Positions 1 to 11,807 of a stretch of 64,000 nucleotides of DNA are shown here, one piece after another. A program made the translations under genes and the position numbers. The DNA comes from Adineta steineri. Lineage: Eukaryota > Rotifera > Eurotatoria > Adinetida > Adinetidae. Numbering within the stretch: position 1 is the stretch's first letter; every line of letters begins with the position of its first letter. The notes beneath the pieces are model-generated. The model ran no database searches. It had not been told where the DNA came from and saw nothing but the letters and a program-made list of their open reading frames with translations. The stretch is from NCBI GenBank assembly GCA_905250115.1, contig CAJNOI010000114.1, positions 122,457 through 186,456 on the forward strand. The letters run 5' to 3'.

Positions 1-176
1 AATTGCTTGATTGTATTATTACAACCAGCATTATTGTCATTTATATTGCTGTCCAGCCAGATAAGGAGGACATTTTGCATTCTTTGCATGTTCATACGTC
101 GAATGTTAGTTGCACGCATAGAAACTCCAGATGTTGGATGAATTTTTTTTGTACCACTTGGTTTGCTAGTTGCCAT
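1..176 (-). CDS. ADP-ribosyltransferase/TPR family protein, N-terminal part (runs off the window edge)
   Basis: The first ATG on the minus strand opens 58 codons that run off the left edge with no intron. The segment MQRMQNVLLIWLD followed by CNNTIKQ matches the complete gene at 50632-53085, which has MQKMQNVILIWLD and CNNTIEQ at the same place. That match is the whole basis for the call. The visible part ends in the first strand and helix of the N-terminal alpha/beta domain, so the transferase and TPR regions lie outside the window and cannot be judged. Unlike the two complete members it starts MATS and lacks the MGN myristoylation-type start. It is the third family member here and lies head-away from the SLC6 gene. 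An intact gene and a 5' fragment are equally possible. Confidence 0.72.
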   Translation of the reverse strand, partial: MATSKPSGTKKIHPTSGVSMRATNIRRMNMQRMQNVLLIWLDSNINDNNAGCNNTIKQ

Positions 177-1107
177 TGACTGTAATTATTTGTTATGTGT
201 AATATGAATGTATTGTATTTGAGTAGCTTGAAAAAATTTGTGAATGAAAGGACTATGAAAGTGGCTCATTTTATAGTGTCTCTACTTCCTATAGAGATTT
301 ATTTTTCTATTCTTAGTAATACGCAGAGAACGAAAAAGAAATGGTTAAGTATTAGTGCTATTATCAGTCACTAAAATAATCCGTGAAAAGAAATTTTTTT
401 TCTTTCTGTTCTCATGTTTGATGTTGTTGAAGACTCGAATGTTGGAAGTAGTTATTTTATCAAAGACATTATAATTTATAAAAATCGACAACATACTGCT
501 ATTCAAACACAAAATACTTATATTATTTTATTTCTATAGTCAAATATAGTTTTCGGTCTTTTTTTATTGCAAATTGAATTTTGACAAAAAAATGACTCTT
601 TTCTATGGAACTTGCGAATTGTGCGGGTATTCACAAAACAGATTACTTCGTTCATGGGTGTAGCTGTGGGTCTGGGTATTGATACCGTATTCACCTAGTA
701 CACATCCACGCCTATACCTACCCTCAAGATTTAAATGTTTCTTATAAAAATATATTTAATGCGACGAAAACTGATTCTTAAAAGCTTTTTAAGATTTTCA
801 AAGAAAAATTCAAAGTTTTTCTTGTTTTTACATTTTCACATCGAACATAACTAATCAAAAGACATTGTACTGCATTTCTACCATTGGTTTTTAGAAACAA
901 TTTAAAGCTTGAACACTTATAGCTTCAATTGTTCTATATAATTAATATTCATGGTGAAAAGATGAGTGCTTAACAAACTTTTTAAATTATACACATATGG
1001 GAAAGGTATGGTTTATTGATATAAATTAATTTCAGGATACATTTATTTTTTTTACAAACAACAAAAATAAAGAGATTAGTGAATAAATATGACAATATAT
1101 CAGATAA
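177..1107. other. Gene-free spacer
   Basis: AT-rich DNA between two minus-strand genes. It must hold the promoter of the truncated gene at the edge and the 3' end of the SLC6 gene. No ORF with coding character or structured RNA was seen. Confidence 0.5.
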
Positions 1108-3995
1108 TTAAAGAGCTTCAACTATTTCCTGTGGTGGTTGTTGACCATTAGCTGATCGTGAATTCAAGAGTTCAAGTAATGGTTCTTCAGGTTTAGCTGC
1201 TCGTTGAAGACGCTAGAAGATAAAATAAAATAAGAATTTTATTTTTTAATCAAATAAAGAATTAATTTTACTTCATCAAAAGTTTTTCCTGGCGTTACAA
1301 TTAATTTATATATCGCATAACCTGGAATACATAGCATTGGTAAAAATACCATAAGATTAGACCATATTCGAACATTAAGTGGTAAATCTGATAAATCTAC
1401 TTTTTTAATTAAAATTTGACCAAAAAGAAAATTATTCATAGCAGCACAAAATATCGTCTATTATAAAAATAACAAAGAAAAAAATCTTTAATATTAAATA
1501 AATGTAAACTTACAAGTAAAAATAATGGACTAACAACATACCAAACAACTCTCCAAAATAATGATGGTCGTGTACCAATCATTGCCTTAATATCAAATGA
1601 AAATCGATTAACACCTATAGAAATTAAAAATATATTAGATGAATATTGTTCGATTGAGATTTTTTTTACCATAAAACCATGAGACAGCAATACATTCAAT
1701 AAATACGACAAGAAGAAGAGCTGGAGCAACAGCTATTTCATTCATTAATGTAACTATATAATCACCACCATAAGTACATGTTGGTAATGCACCTAAATAA
1801 GATATAACTAAAACTCCAAGTACAAATAATGAACGATGACGACCCAAAAGATTAGGAAATTCATCACATAAACCGGTTATGATTGATTCAAGACCACCGA
1901 ACTATATATATATATATATGTATTCATTTAATTAACAAAGGAAAATCTAGATAACTCACTGTACTATCAATACCCAATGTAATCACCATAAAGAAGAAAA
2001 GTACAGCCCATAATGTTGACCAATTCATTAATGCAATTGTATGTGGATACACAATAAAAACAAGTTCCGAGCCTAGTATTTTACTAAAACATTTACACTT
2101 AAATATCAAAAATTTGTAATTACCTTTATCCTCAATAACTTGTTCAATAGTTTTCTTCGATACTTCAGCCATATGACCAAGTGTTGAAAAAACAACAAAA
2201 CCTGATAAAATTGATGTTGCACAATTGATTGTACTTGTTATTAATGCATCTCTATATGTCAAAAATAGAAAAAATACATACGAACAAACAAAACAAATTC
2301 TATCTACCGATAGCAATTATTATGAAATTTATTATATGAAGATAAAGCTATTAGAACACCAAAACCTGGACCAAGCGAAAAAAATATTTGAGTAGCAGCT
2401 GCATTCCAAATTGAAAAATTTTTCAATAATTCCATATTAGGTTTAAGATAATATTTTATACCGATAGATGAACCCGACAAAGTAATACCACGAACTAATA
2501 GAATAAGTAAAACCGCATATGGAGCTATTGCTGTAATCCATACAGCCTAAAGAAACGAAATAAATATCCTGTAATAATAATAATAATTTAAACAAACTTT
2601 TCCTGAACTTTTAATGCCTTTCCAAAGAGCAAAATAGACAAATATAAAAACGACGAAAAGACTTAATGCAAGTTCCCATTTGACTTTTCCTAAATTATTA
2701 AATCCATCTGCTTTGTCTACTTCTTGAAGACGTCGACTAAAAATACATTTGATTTTTATAAGACAAAAGAAAAAAAACGTTTCGAAAACTTACTAAAAAT
2801 ATTCTTCAGTTGAATAGACTAATCTACTGCAATTTCTTACTATTGGTGCAAGTGTTGTTGTTGTTGTTGTTGTAAATAAAGATCCTGGACGATTGATAGT
2901 TCGTGTTGTATTAAAAACTCCTTTTGTTACATTAGCTAATTTAGATAAATATTGATATTCTTTTACATCTGCTGCAACACAACATTCTGTATTCCATGCA
3001 TGATGACAACCTTTCCATGGTAATTCAGTACGTAAACCATTAAATGACATAACTAAATAATAAACAGCCCATGATATAATTGTATTGTAGAACATTGCTG
3101 TCATAAAATTAATTAATACTGTTGCCCAACCAATACCTTTAGCTAATGGACAAATCTATCAATAAATTTCAATGATAATTCAATGGACAAAAAAATAGAA
3201 AGAAATTACATATTTCCATATAGTAAATACACCGGATCGATGATATTGACCAAGAGCAAGTTCCATACTATGAAGAGAGAAAAATCAAATAATAGTTTGA
3301 ATATTTAATTATACATACTAAAATAATGGTAAACCACCGAAGATTAAAAGAATAAAATAAGGTATAAAAAATGCTCCACCACCATTTGAATAAACAGTTG
3401 TTGGAAAACGCCAAACATTACCTAAATCAACAGCATAACCAATAACAGCAAGAAGAAATTCAATTTTATGATCCCATGATTCTCTTTGAATCGTAACTTG
3501 TTGTATAGCTGGTTTCCATGAAACAGGTAATTCAATACTTGTTTCAGTCGTTTTTAATTCAATTGTTGAATGTATTAATGATTCTTTACCATCTTCAGTA
3601 CATATGATTTTTAAATTTGATGATGTTAAATGAATACAATCTTCATTATTTTGATTATCACCACTGAATGTTGTTTTACGTTTACTTAAATTTTTTAATT
3701 GTTGTAAATGATAACTAAGTTCAGCATTTGTTGAACTATGTGAACGTACTAATGGTTTAGCGGAATTTTTTGTTTGATTTAATGGTGATGTTTCAGCTAA
3801 TGTTTGATAATTAAATCCACTTGAAAATTCTCTTGCTAATGGTGCTGTAGTTAAATGTGAAATATTATCATCTGATGTCATTATTTTAACATCATTATTT
3901 ATTTCTAATGTTGTACTTGGACTAGGTGATAATGGTTTTCTATTTGCAATCATAGACATTAATGATGATGACTGACCAGGTGTTGTCGAACTCAT
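1108..3995 (-). CDS. Serotonin-transporter-like monoamine transporter (SLC6 family)
   Basis: Eleven exons (3995-3319, 3267-3210, 3155-2794, 2736-2598, 2546-2308, 2251-2124, 2072-1960, 1901-1670, 1614-1514, 1457-1272, 1212-1108) join in frame to 779 aa. TM1 carries the family signature [12 protein letters not shown]. Its Asp (about residue 190) is the amine-binding residue of monoamine carriers, where GABA and glycine carriers have Gly. Later segments also follow the family: [13 protein letters not shown] in TM3, a large extracellular loop with paired Cys and N-glycosylation sites, [12 protein letters not shown] in TM6, ITLGIDST in TM8. [12 protein letters not shown] and IAVSWFYG favour serotonin over dopamine transporters. 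The N-terminal tail of about 170 residues is roughly twice the vertebrate length and Ser/Thr-rich. Expected role: Na+/Cl- coupled re-uptake of a monoamine at the neuronal plasma membrane. Substrate is inferred from similarity only. Confidence 0.93.
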
Positions 3996-6252
3996 TGTGT
4001 GTCGACGATGCCTACTGGCAATAACTGAACCGATGTTAACGGTCTGAATGATTGCTGTACAAGAAAATTCTTCTAAAAATCGACAACAACAAAAAAATAT
4101 ATGTTGTTGTTGTTATTGGATTTCTTATCTATATGAAGAAACCAAATAAATGAAAATCAGTAATATCTATTCATATTTTTCTTTGTTCTTCGAGTCTCTC
4201 TTTTTGTTATTTATTTTTATTTAGTCAAATAAGATAGATTTCTTTCTTTCTTATATATATATATAGTTTTTTAGATTGAACAAATGTGTTCTCACTCGGA
4301 TTATATGTTATTAGTAATTAACATTTGTTTCTCTTTTATCTGTCTTCTTCTTCTTTTTTTTTTGAGTCCTCGTTTATATTCAAGTTGTCAGTGAAGCGAA
4401 GTGATTTGCTTTTTTGATTAGACAGTCAGATTGTACGACATTGTCTCGTTTTCTTATGTCCTAATGGGAAAATGAATGAGTTTTGAAAGACATATAAAAC
4501 AACGCAAAAAAAATAGACGTGTGATTTGATATCTTTACATGTCCATCTTTTCTTTCTTTGTATAACCTTGAATTTTAGATAAAAATATTGGAAATCATAT
4601 ATTTTGTTCATTTGTAATAATCTCATTCAACATTGTCGAAATTATGAACTATAAATATGATACATTGTAATGCGGTTGTTTTTCCAATTGAATAGAAAAA
4701 ATTGATATTCAACAAGAATATACATTAGTAAATGTGACAGTTATGGAAAAAGAAATATGAGTATATGCTTGTATGATTTTTTTGAAGCAAAAATACAAAT
4801 TTTGTTCTAATAATTCATATGTACACAATGAGACATTTCAATCTGATTGTTCAATAATTAATTAGAGAATATAATAATCATGTATTCTTGTTTTGATTAA
4901 ATTTAATCATCGAATGATAATTAATTTTCATATGATTGAATAGTAAAAAATTTGTTTTTTGTCATTATAGATCATTTTAAGATAAGATATATGAGATAAG
5001 AATAATCAATAGGACCTGGAACTAATATTCTAAACTTGAATAGAGAGAGAGATATAATTCTTTTGTAAAAATACATAATGTAAATCCTTTTTTTTCATTA
5101 AAATGAACTGTGACTAAAAAAAATCCATGAGAATTATTATCCAATATTTTACATGTTGATATTTATAAGGCCTATACAAAGATTTCATATATTAACTCAT
5201 GAAAAATTCATCTCATATGAGTAAAGGGTGGGTTTAATTAACCTTTTTTCATTATTCGACAGTTGAAAGTGTCAGTTTTATTTTTGCTAGAGAGTGGCTT
5301 AAACTATAGGTAATATATTTATAGAAAAGCGAGTAATAAATACGATACTTATCGATGTTATTGTTGTTGATTTGAGAAGATCATTGTTTATCTTGATTGA
5401 TCAGTCAATATTCTTATTAATCTTGATATTCAGACAAAGTACTTTTTTGAGAGAAAAGAAAAGAGTCTTGTCTGATTGATTGAAAAACTAAGGATGTACC
5501 ACGATGTATAAGATATTTTCTAATTCTTAAAGTTCAAGCAAAGTTCTCTTTAATATGAGAAAAACGATTCTTCGCTGAAATTCAAGATACAAGAAATTTT
5601 AATTGATCAACCATGAAAACCAAGGATCTTCTTATAAGAACAACAACAAGAATATCCATAAGTATCGTATATGTTACCTATAACTTAAGCCAATCTCTAG
5701 CAAAACATAGAATTGATACTTTCAACTATCAAATGACGATATAGGTTATCTAAATACGCCTTTCACTTCGCATGAGACTAATGTAATACGATAATATGCA
5801 TATCATCAATCATAGTTACAGTATATGTTACTAAATCTTTACAATAACAATTAGCAAAGATCTACGAAATCATTTTTCACTTGCTAACCTATTTATTTAC
5901 AAAAATTTGAAGTTCAACATCAGATTTTTAATCTGATCCAAATAAATCATTTGTTTTTTTTATCTAAATTACATAATTAAATGGAAAGAATATAGTAAAA
6001 AGTTAATCAGTTTATGTCCAGAGAAACGTAATTGGGGGCATAGTTTTTATTGCGTGTGTAAATCGACTTTGGCAACATGCAATAAATAGGATAGGTAATT
6101 GAAAATACGACCACTCATACTCTCACTTATATATTATATTTTAGACGTGTAATACATACTAGAATAAGAACATTCATTTCTATAACGAAAACGTTTTTCT
6201 TTTGTTGTTTATTCATACTCAAACAAATAATCTATTTTATAGATTATAAAAT
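3996..6252. other. Gene-free spacer between divergent genes
   Basis: About 2.3 kb of AT-rich DNA separating the SLC6 start (-) from the peptide-precursor start (+). It should carry both promoters. Short TA and pyrimidine runs lie near 4195-4270 and 4335-4365. No convincing exon chain was found on either strand. Confidence 0.45.
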
Positions 6253-6686
6253 ATGCAAGAATTCTTTCGATATTTCTGTTTCACTGTAATTGCATTATTT
6301 GTCCTATCTTCTAGTACGTACAAATTATTTGAATGTGTAGAAAAATAAATAAAAGTCTTTATTTCTAGGTCTCGTTCAATGTGGAAATGTATTACCAGAA
6401 TCAGTTAAACGTCATAAAGCATCATTAAGAAATATCGATTATATAAATATGTGTATGTTTCGAAAATCTCGATTATGTTATTGTAAGATTTATTTTTATA
6501 GAAGAATATTTTTTGTTATTAATTTTCGTTCTAGTTCTTCGTGAAATAAATAATGGAAGATTTGATGAAAAAAAGTAAAAATAACAAAAAGAAACTAATT
6601 GATTTATTTATTTATTATTATTATTGTATAGAGAAGATCAAGAAATCTGGAAACGTGGTGTTAGTCGATTCTACAGTAATTGGTAG
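6253..6686 (+). CDS. Small secreted protein, neuropeptide-precursor-like
   Basis: Four exons (6253-6313, 6369-6482, 6535-6574, 6632-6686) with canonical sites join in frame to 89 aa and a stop. The first 20 or so residues are a hydrophobic signal peptide. Dibasic sites Lys34-Arg35, Lys71-Lys72 and Lys79-Arg80 would release a middle peptide and a C-terminal nonapeptide GVSRFYSNW. The middle peptide has two cysteines (49 and 57) around a basic stretch, which could form a disulfide loop as in many neuropeptides. There is no C-terminal amidation Gly. I do not recognise the family. Signal peptide, dibasic sites and cysteine loop are seen; a hormone role is inferred. The gene is too fragmented for an ORF scan, so support rests on frame-consistent splicing at three introns of 52-57 nt. 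Confidence 0.55.
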
Positions 6687-7374
6687 AATACTTTATCATC
6701 GTTTAATCATTATTGATTTGTATCGAATGATACTAAATAAAATCGAAACTGATAGAAAAATACAATATAAATAATATAAAATAGATTTATCAGATAATGA
6801 TATTCATATTTTTTTTTTCGAAAATCGACTAATTTACAATAAATATAGATTGTAAGCTTGCATGTGATGTAGTATTATTTTGAGGGTGACGATGTGGTAA
6901 GTCTTTTAAACACGTTATTACAAATAAAGAAGTACCGGTGAATATTTGAGAATAAAATTTTAAAGTCATAACGATTTTAACAAGTATTCTATATAGAACA
7001 CTTTCGGTACCTCGAAAAATCTTAAAACTTCTTAATTATTGTGATATAAATAACGAAACTTAACGTTTAAATAAAAATATCCTCTCGTGATATAGTTTTT
7101 AGAAGGTAAATAATTCAATTGCATGACTAAACAAATGTACTTCTACTATAATTAACTAAATACAGAGATATTAATACTTCCGATTACTTCAAAATATTCA
7201 AAAAACGAATTTCTTATCTATTGTTTGTATTAATAATTCGAATGCGTAAATATTATTTATTGTGAAATAAGGTGATTTAGTATAATTGATGACGTAGTAG
7301 ACGTAACTATAGAACAAAACAAGAGCAAAACAAGATATTTCTTATTGTGTATATACATACGAAAAATATAACCC
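6687..7374. other. Spacer upstream of the ADP-ribosyltransferase gene
   Basis: About 690 bases between two plus-strand genes, AT-rich. Probable 3' UTR of the peptide gene and promoter of the next gene. No other feature is evident. Confidence 0.45.
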
Positions 7375-10320
7375 ATGGGTAATGATAATAGTACAAATGC
7401 AGCATCGAAATCAGTTCGATTATCGAATTTAACAGCGGTTACAACATCCGATTCACCTTCTATAGAAAATAAAGAGGATGTAACATTAATTTGGCTTGAT
7501 AAAACCATCGATACTTTACGAACAACTTTACGTGAAGTGACTAATTACGTTCTTCTTTATACAGAAATTGAACCATGTGTAACGTATATTCGATCAATTA
7601 ATACTGAACGAATATTTTTAATAATATCTGGTGTTTATGCTGAACAATGTCTAGATGAAATTCATGATTTAACACAAATTGATTCAATATTTATATTTTG
7701 TAAGAATTTAGATAAATATAAAAGTGAATTTGTTGATACGAAGAAATATTCTAAATTAATTAATGTATTTAATACTGAAGATGAATTAATAAAATCTGTA
7801 CGTGAAGAATTAAATGATTTACATAATCAATTAGCAACATTTAGTTTATATAAAAATGAGAAGACGACAAGAGATTTATCAAATGAATCAGCTTCTTTTC
7901 TATGGTTTCAATTATTTAAAGATATTCTTCTTCAAATGTCACATTCTGAACAAGCAAAAAAAGAAATGATTGATCAATGTAAACATTTTTATCGTGGTAA
8001 TATTGAAGAACTTCGATTAATTAAAGAATTTGATGAAACATATACAAGTTCTGATACAATTTATTGGTATACAAAACAATGTTTTATTTATCGCCTATGT
8101 AATAAAGCATTACGAACAGAAGATATTGAATTGTTATATATATTTCGTTATTATATACATGATTTATGTAAACGTTTAGCTATTGAATATGATTTATTTA
8201 AAAAACAACATGAAAATAATCCAATTATAACACTTTATCGTGGTTTAAAATTAACTAATGATGAAATAAATCGTTTTAAATCAAATATTAGTTCATTAAT
8301 ATCAACAAATGGATTTTTATCAACAAGTCAAAATTATGATTTAGCTATTGAATTTGCTTTAAAAAAATCGAAACGTTCTGCTGATATTGTACCAGCATTG
8401 TTTATTATTGAAGCTGATACACGTATTGATCATGCTATTTTTGCTGATATATCTTCGTTAAGTGTTTATCCTGAAGAACAAGAAATTTTATTTGATATAG
8501 GTTGTGCATTTAAAATCAATGAAGTTTATTTTGATGATGAAAAAAATATTTGGATTATAAAAATGAATCTGACTAATGAAGGTAGACAAATTATTGAAAC
8601 ATATATTAAAGAAAATAGACGTGAAATGGAAAAAGGTAATATTGTTCTTATATTTGGTTTATTATTAACTGAAATGGGTCAATATAAACAAGCAGAAATT
8701 TATTTTGAAAATTTACTAACATCGAATACAATTGATGATAAAATTTCAATTTATACAAATATTGGTCGTATAAAATATTTCAAAGGTCTTTTTGAAGAAG
8801 CATTAAAAGATTTTAAAATTGTTTATGATTTACAACGTCAACAAACATCGAAAAATGAAATTGATTTAGCTCGAACAATGAATAATCTTGGTTTAGTTTA
8901 TATGGAACAAAAAAAATATGATTTAGCATTTGATTATTTATTTGAAGTTAGAAAAATTTATAAAAAATATTCTGATATTGATAAATCACTTGTGGCTAAT
9001 ACTGATAATGTTATTGGTGTTATTTATACTCATAAGTGTGATTATGAAAATGCATTGAAATATTTATTACGTGCTATGAAATATTATGAAGAATATTTAC
9101 CAACAATTGATCATCCATTAATGGCAACAAATTATAATAATACTGGTTTAGTTTATTATTATATTAGAGAATATAAACAATCATTAGATTATTGTTTAAA
9201 AGCATTTAATATACGTGAAAAAATTTTACCAACAAATCATCCAAATTTTGGAGATAGTTGTAATAATCTTGGACTTATCTATCAAAAATTACATGAATAT
9301 AAACAAGCATATGATTTCTTTCAACGTTCATTATCTATCTATGAGAATAATCCAGATAAACAAACAAAAGTACCTGCATGTTATAATAATATTGGATTCT
9401 TATATATTGATGAAAAGAATCATGATCAAGCTATTGAATATCATTTAAAAGCATTGAATTATTATAATAATAATGAATCATCCAAATATCAAAATGAAAT
9501 TAATCACACGCTAGATAATTTAGGTACTGCATATGATTTAAAAAATGATACTAAACAAGCATTAAATTATTATAAACAAGCATTAGAGTCTATAAAACAT
9601 GATCACAATCAGTATGCTAAAGTATCATTAAAAATTGGAAATATTTATCAAAAAAATGGTGAATATGATTTAGCTTTAGATTATTATTTAAAAGCTATTA
9701 ATAAAAACAATATAACTTCACAAGATACACTTTCAAATTTATTTATGGCTATTGGTATAGTTTATCATCAACAAAAAAATTATGCAAGTGCTCTTGATTA
9801 TTATAACCGTACTTTATCTATACTTAAAAAATTATCATTAGATAATGAATTAAATTTAGTTTGGATATATAATAATATTGGTTGTCTTTATACTGATAAT
9901 GATGATTCAAATCATGCACTTAAATATCAAGAAAAAGCTTACAATATACGAATAAAATTTTTGCCACCAAATCATCCAGATATAGCAACAAGTTTAACGA
10001 ATTTAGGACGTATTTATCAAAAATTAGCACACTATTCAAATGGATTGTCTAATGATCTTGAACGTGCATTAGAATATTATAAAGCTGCATTAGAAATTCG
10101 TCAAGAATCTTTATCAAACAATCACCAAGATATAGCAATATCATATTATAATCTTGCTTTAATTTATTTTGACCAACAAAATCTTTATCATGCACATATC
10201 AACATTGAAAAAGCATTAGATATTCAAAGAAATATATTTTCTTCTGAACATCCTCAACTACAACAAACATTACAACTTGAAAAAAACATTATGAATATGC
10301 TTGGTTATCATAAAAACTAA
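7375..10320 (+). CDS. Arginine-type ADP-ribosyltransferase with N-terminal alpha/beta domain and TPR array
   Basis: One uninterrupted 981-codon ORF. Residues about 35-155 form an alternating strand/helix domain (VTLIWLD, RIFLIISG, SIFIFCKN). Residues about 280-390 hold the R-S-ExE signature of NAD+:arginine ADP-ribosyltransferases: Arg289 in LYRG, Ser316-Thr-Ser318 in FLSTS, and Glu368-Gln-Glu370. All key residues are present, so activity on arginine side chains is expected. From about residue 425 to 970 there are roughly a dozen degenerate TPR units like those of kinesin light chain, likely for partner binding. The start MGNDNS fits an N-myristoylation site (Gly2, Ser6), suggesting membrane attachment rather than secretion. 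No signal peptide or TM segment. Intronless among intron-rich neighbours. Substrate unknown. Confidence 0.9.
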   Translation: MGNDNSTNAASKSVRLSNLTAVTTSDSPSIENKEDVTLIWLDKTIDTLRTTLREVTNYVLLYTEIEPCVTYIRSINTERIFLIISGVYAEQCLDEIHDLTQIDSIFIFCKNLDKYKSEFVDTKKYSKLINVFNTEDELIKSVREELNDLHNQLATFSLYKNEKTTRDLSNESASFLWFQLFKDILLQMSHSEQAKKEMIDQCKHFYRGNIEELRLIKEFDETYTSSDTIYWYTKQCFIYRLCNKALRTEDIELLYIFRYYIHDLCKRLAIEYDLFKKQHENNPIITLYRGLKLTNDEINRFKSNISSLISTNGFLSTSQNYDLAIEFALKKSKRSADIVPALFIIEADTRIDHAIFADISSLSVYPEEQEILFDIGCAFKINEVYFDDEKNIWIIKMNLTNEGRQIIETYIKENRREMEKGNIVLIFGLLLTEMGQYKQAEIYFENLLTSNTIDDKISIYTNIGRIKYFKGLFEEALKDFKIVYDLQRQQTSKNEIDLARTMNNLGLVYMEQKKYDLAFDYLFEVRKIYKKYSDIDKSLVANTDNVIGVIYTHKCDYENALKYLLRAMKYYEEYLPTIDHPLMATNYNNTGLVYYYIREYKQSLDYCLKAFNIREKILPTNHPNFGDSCNNLGLIYQKLHEYKQAYDFFQRSLSIYENNPDKQTKVPACYNNIGFLYIDEKNHDQAIEYHLKALNYYNNNESSKYQNEINHTLDNLGTAYDLKNDTKQALNYYKQALESIKHDHNQYAKVSLKIGNIYQKNGEYDLALDYYLKAINKNNITSQDTLSNLFMAIGIVYHQQKNYASALDYYNRTLSILKKLSLDNELNLVWIYNNIGCLYTDNDDSNHALKYQEKAYNIRIKFLPPNHPDIATSLTNLGRIYQKLAHYSNGLSNDLERALEYYKAALEIRQESLSNNHQDIAISYYNLALIYFDQQNLYHAHINIEKALDIQRNIFSSEHPQLQQTLQLEKNIMNMLGYHKN

Positions 10321-10335
10321 TAAAAAAGTGTTTAT

Positions 10336-10702
10336 TTATTTGGTACTATGTGTTGGTAATGGATTTTTCAATTGTTCCTCGACTGATTGACCAGTTATAC
10401 GTGTACTTGCTGATCCTTTTAATAATAATAATAATAATAATAAAATATTTTTTTTTCCTACAAAACTTACCACCCAGAATTTCTGGACCTCCTTGACCAG
10501 AAATATGACTCTCAGGTTGACCATGTGTACCAGCTTGTGGTGGTAAATTATTTTCATGACAATCTACTTTTGGTTTGCCAAGATGTTGTTCTCCTGCATT
10601 GTATCCAACTATTAAAATAAATAAAAAAGTGTTTATATTTGTACAGAATCTTTAAGGATAAAATACATAAAATTCTAAATTAAGAATAGATCTACACTCA
10701 CA
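10336..10702 (-). CDS. Small hypothetical protein, 5' end unresolved
   Basis: Three blocks in one frame (10702 downward, 10608-10471, 10415-10336) are joined by canonical introns. They give a C-terminal part of about 75 residues ending in THSTK and a stop. The sequence is polar and Gly/Pro-rich (HENNLPPQAG, ISGQGGPEILGG, RITGQS) with no TM segment. The outermost block has no in-frame ATG after the preceding stop, so the true first exon is further upstream or the model is wrong there. It converges with the ADP-ribosyltransferase gene, whose stop is only 15 bases away. I do not recognise the family. Coding status rests on the regular composition and phase-matched introns. Confidence 0.5.
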
Positions 10703-11807
10703 TTCTCGTTCTTTAGTATTGTTATTAATTAATCATGAATTTCTATTTTGAAAGTAAAGAGACAGAGTCTTATTTCATCAGAGTAATATTATATCTTTAG
10801 AAAAACATGTTAAAAACAGGATATTCAATTCAGTTTATCTTCATTATTCAGAAGATTATCGAGTAATTTTATATTAAGAAAACTTGTGAAATCTAGTTAA
10901 TTAGTATTTCTCATGTCTAGAAAAATACTTTTCAATTAAATATTTAAATATCTGCTGGGATTAACATCTACAAAACAATTTGAATTTCATATTATTTTAT
11001 GAAAATAACATCACAAACAAACCATATGAATTCAATTAGAAAATATCTGTAAATGTCATGTAGTAAAATTCAATTATCATAGTGGCATTTTTCAACAAAC
11101 GCTTATGATAAAAGATTGATAATTCTAAATTTTACTATAAGATATATATGATTCAGTTATTTCTTACAATCATTGGCATATGAAAAGCAAATATAAAAAT
11201 AAATTGCTTTTTTACTCATTCTGTATTTATCAAACACTACCTATTCATATAGGTGTTACTATGAAATATAACACGTGATTGGATGCGAGTATAGTTTTTT
11301 TTGATTCGAACGATAAAAAACATATGCATTAAAAATGTATTACTAAATTCCATGACTTTCATGAATTATATAACGTCATGTTTTTATATTTTTATCTCAA
11401 TGACATTACAGTCGTGATTGCGTATATGAATAATAAATCTCAAAATGTCATTACTTGCATGCTCAAGATCTGCGTCTTTCTTGTGCATAATTTCTTGAAA
11501 ATTTTGTATAATAATCTACAAATAAATAGTGTTATAATTATAATACAACGTTAACGAATTTTGTTTTATTAAAATAAAAAGGTTTGCACACTAACACTAG
11601 GAAAGTCGATCACCGAAAAGACAAAAAAAACCCTCTAAGAGAATTATCGGAAGAAAATGAGATATAATAAATATAATGATATGATATGATATGTGTAAGA
11701 TAACGTTCTTAGCAGGTAGGAAAAGAGATGCGTCCTTGTTCGTCCTTATTCATGTGTCAGAATGTAAGGAAGACAAGGACGAAAAAAGGACGCACCTAGG
11801 CAAAGAT
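10703..11807. other. Gene-free spacer
   Basis: AT-rich. It may hold the missing 5' exon of the small gene at 10336-10702 and the 3' UTR of the citrate carrier. No feature can be named. Confidence 0.4.

Noticed and set aside
6553..6774. 73-codon open frame (+) inside the peptide-precursor gene
   Set aside because: It reads across intron 3 in a different frame from the coherent four-exon model.
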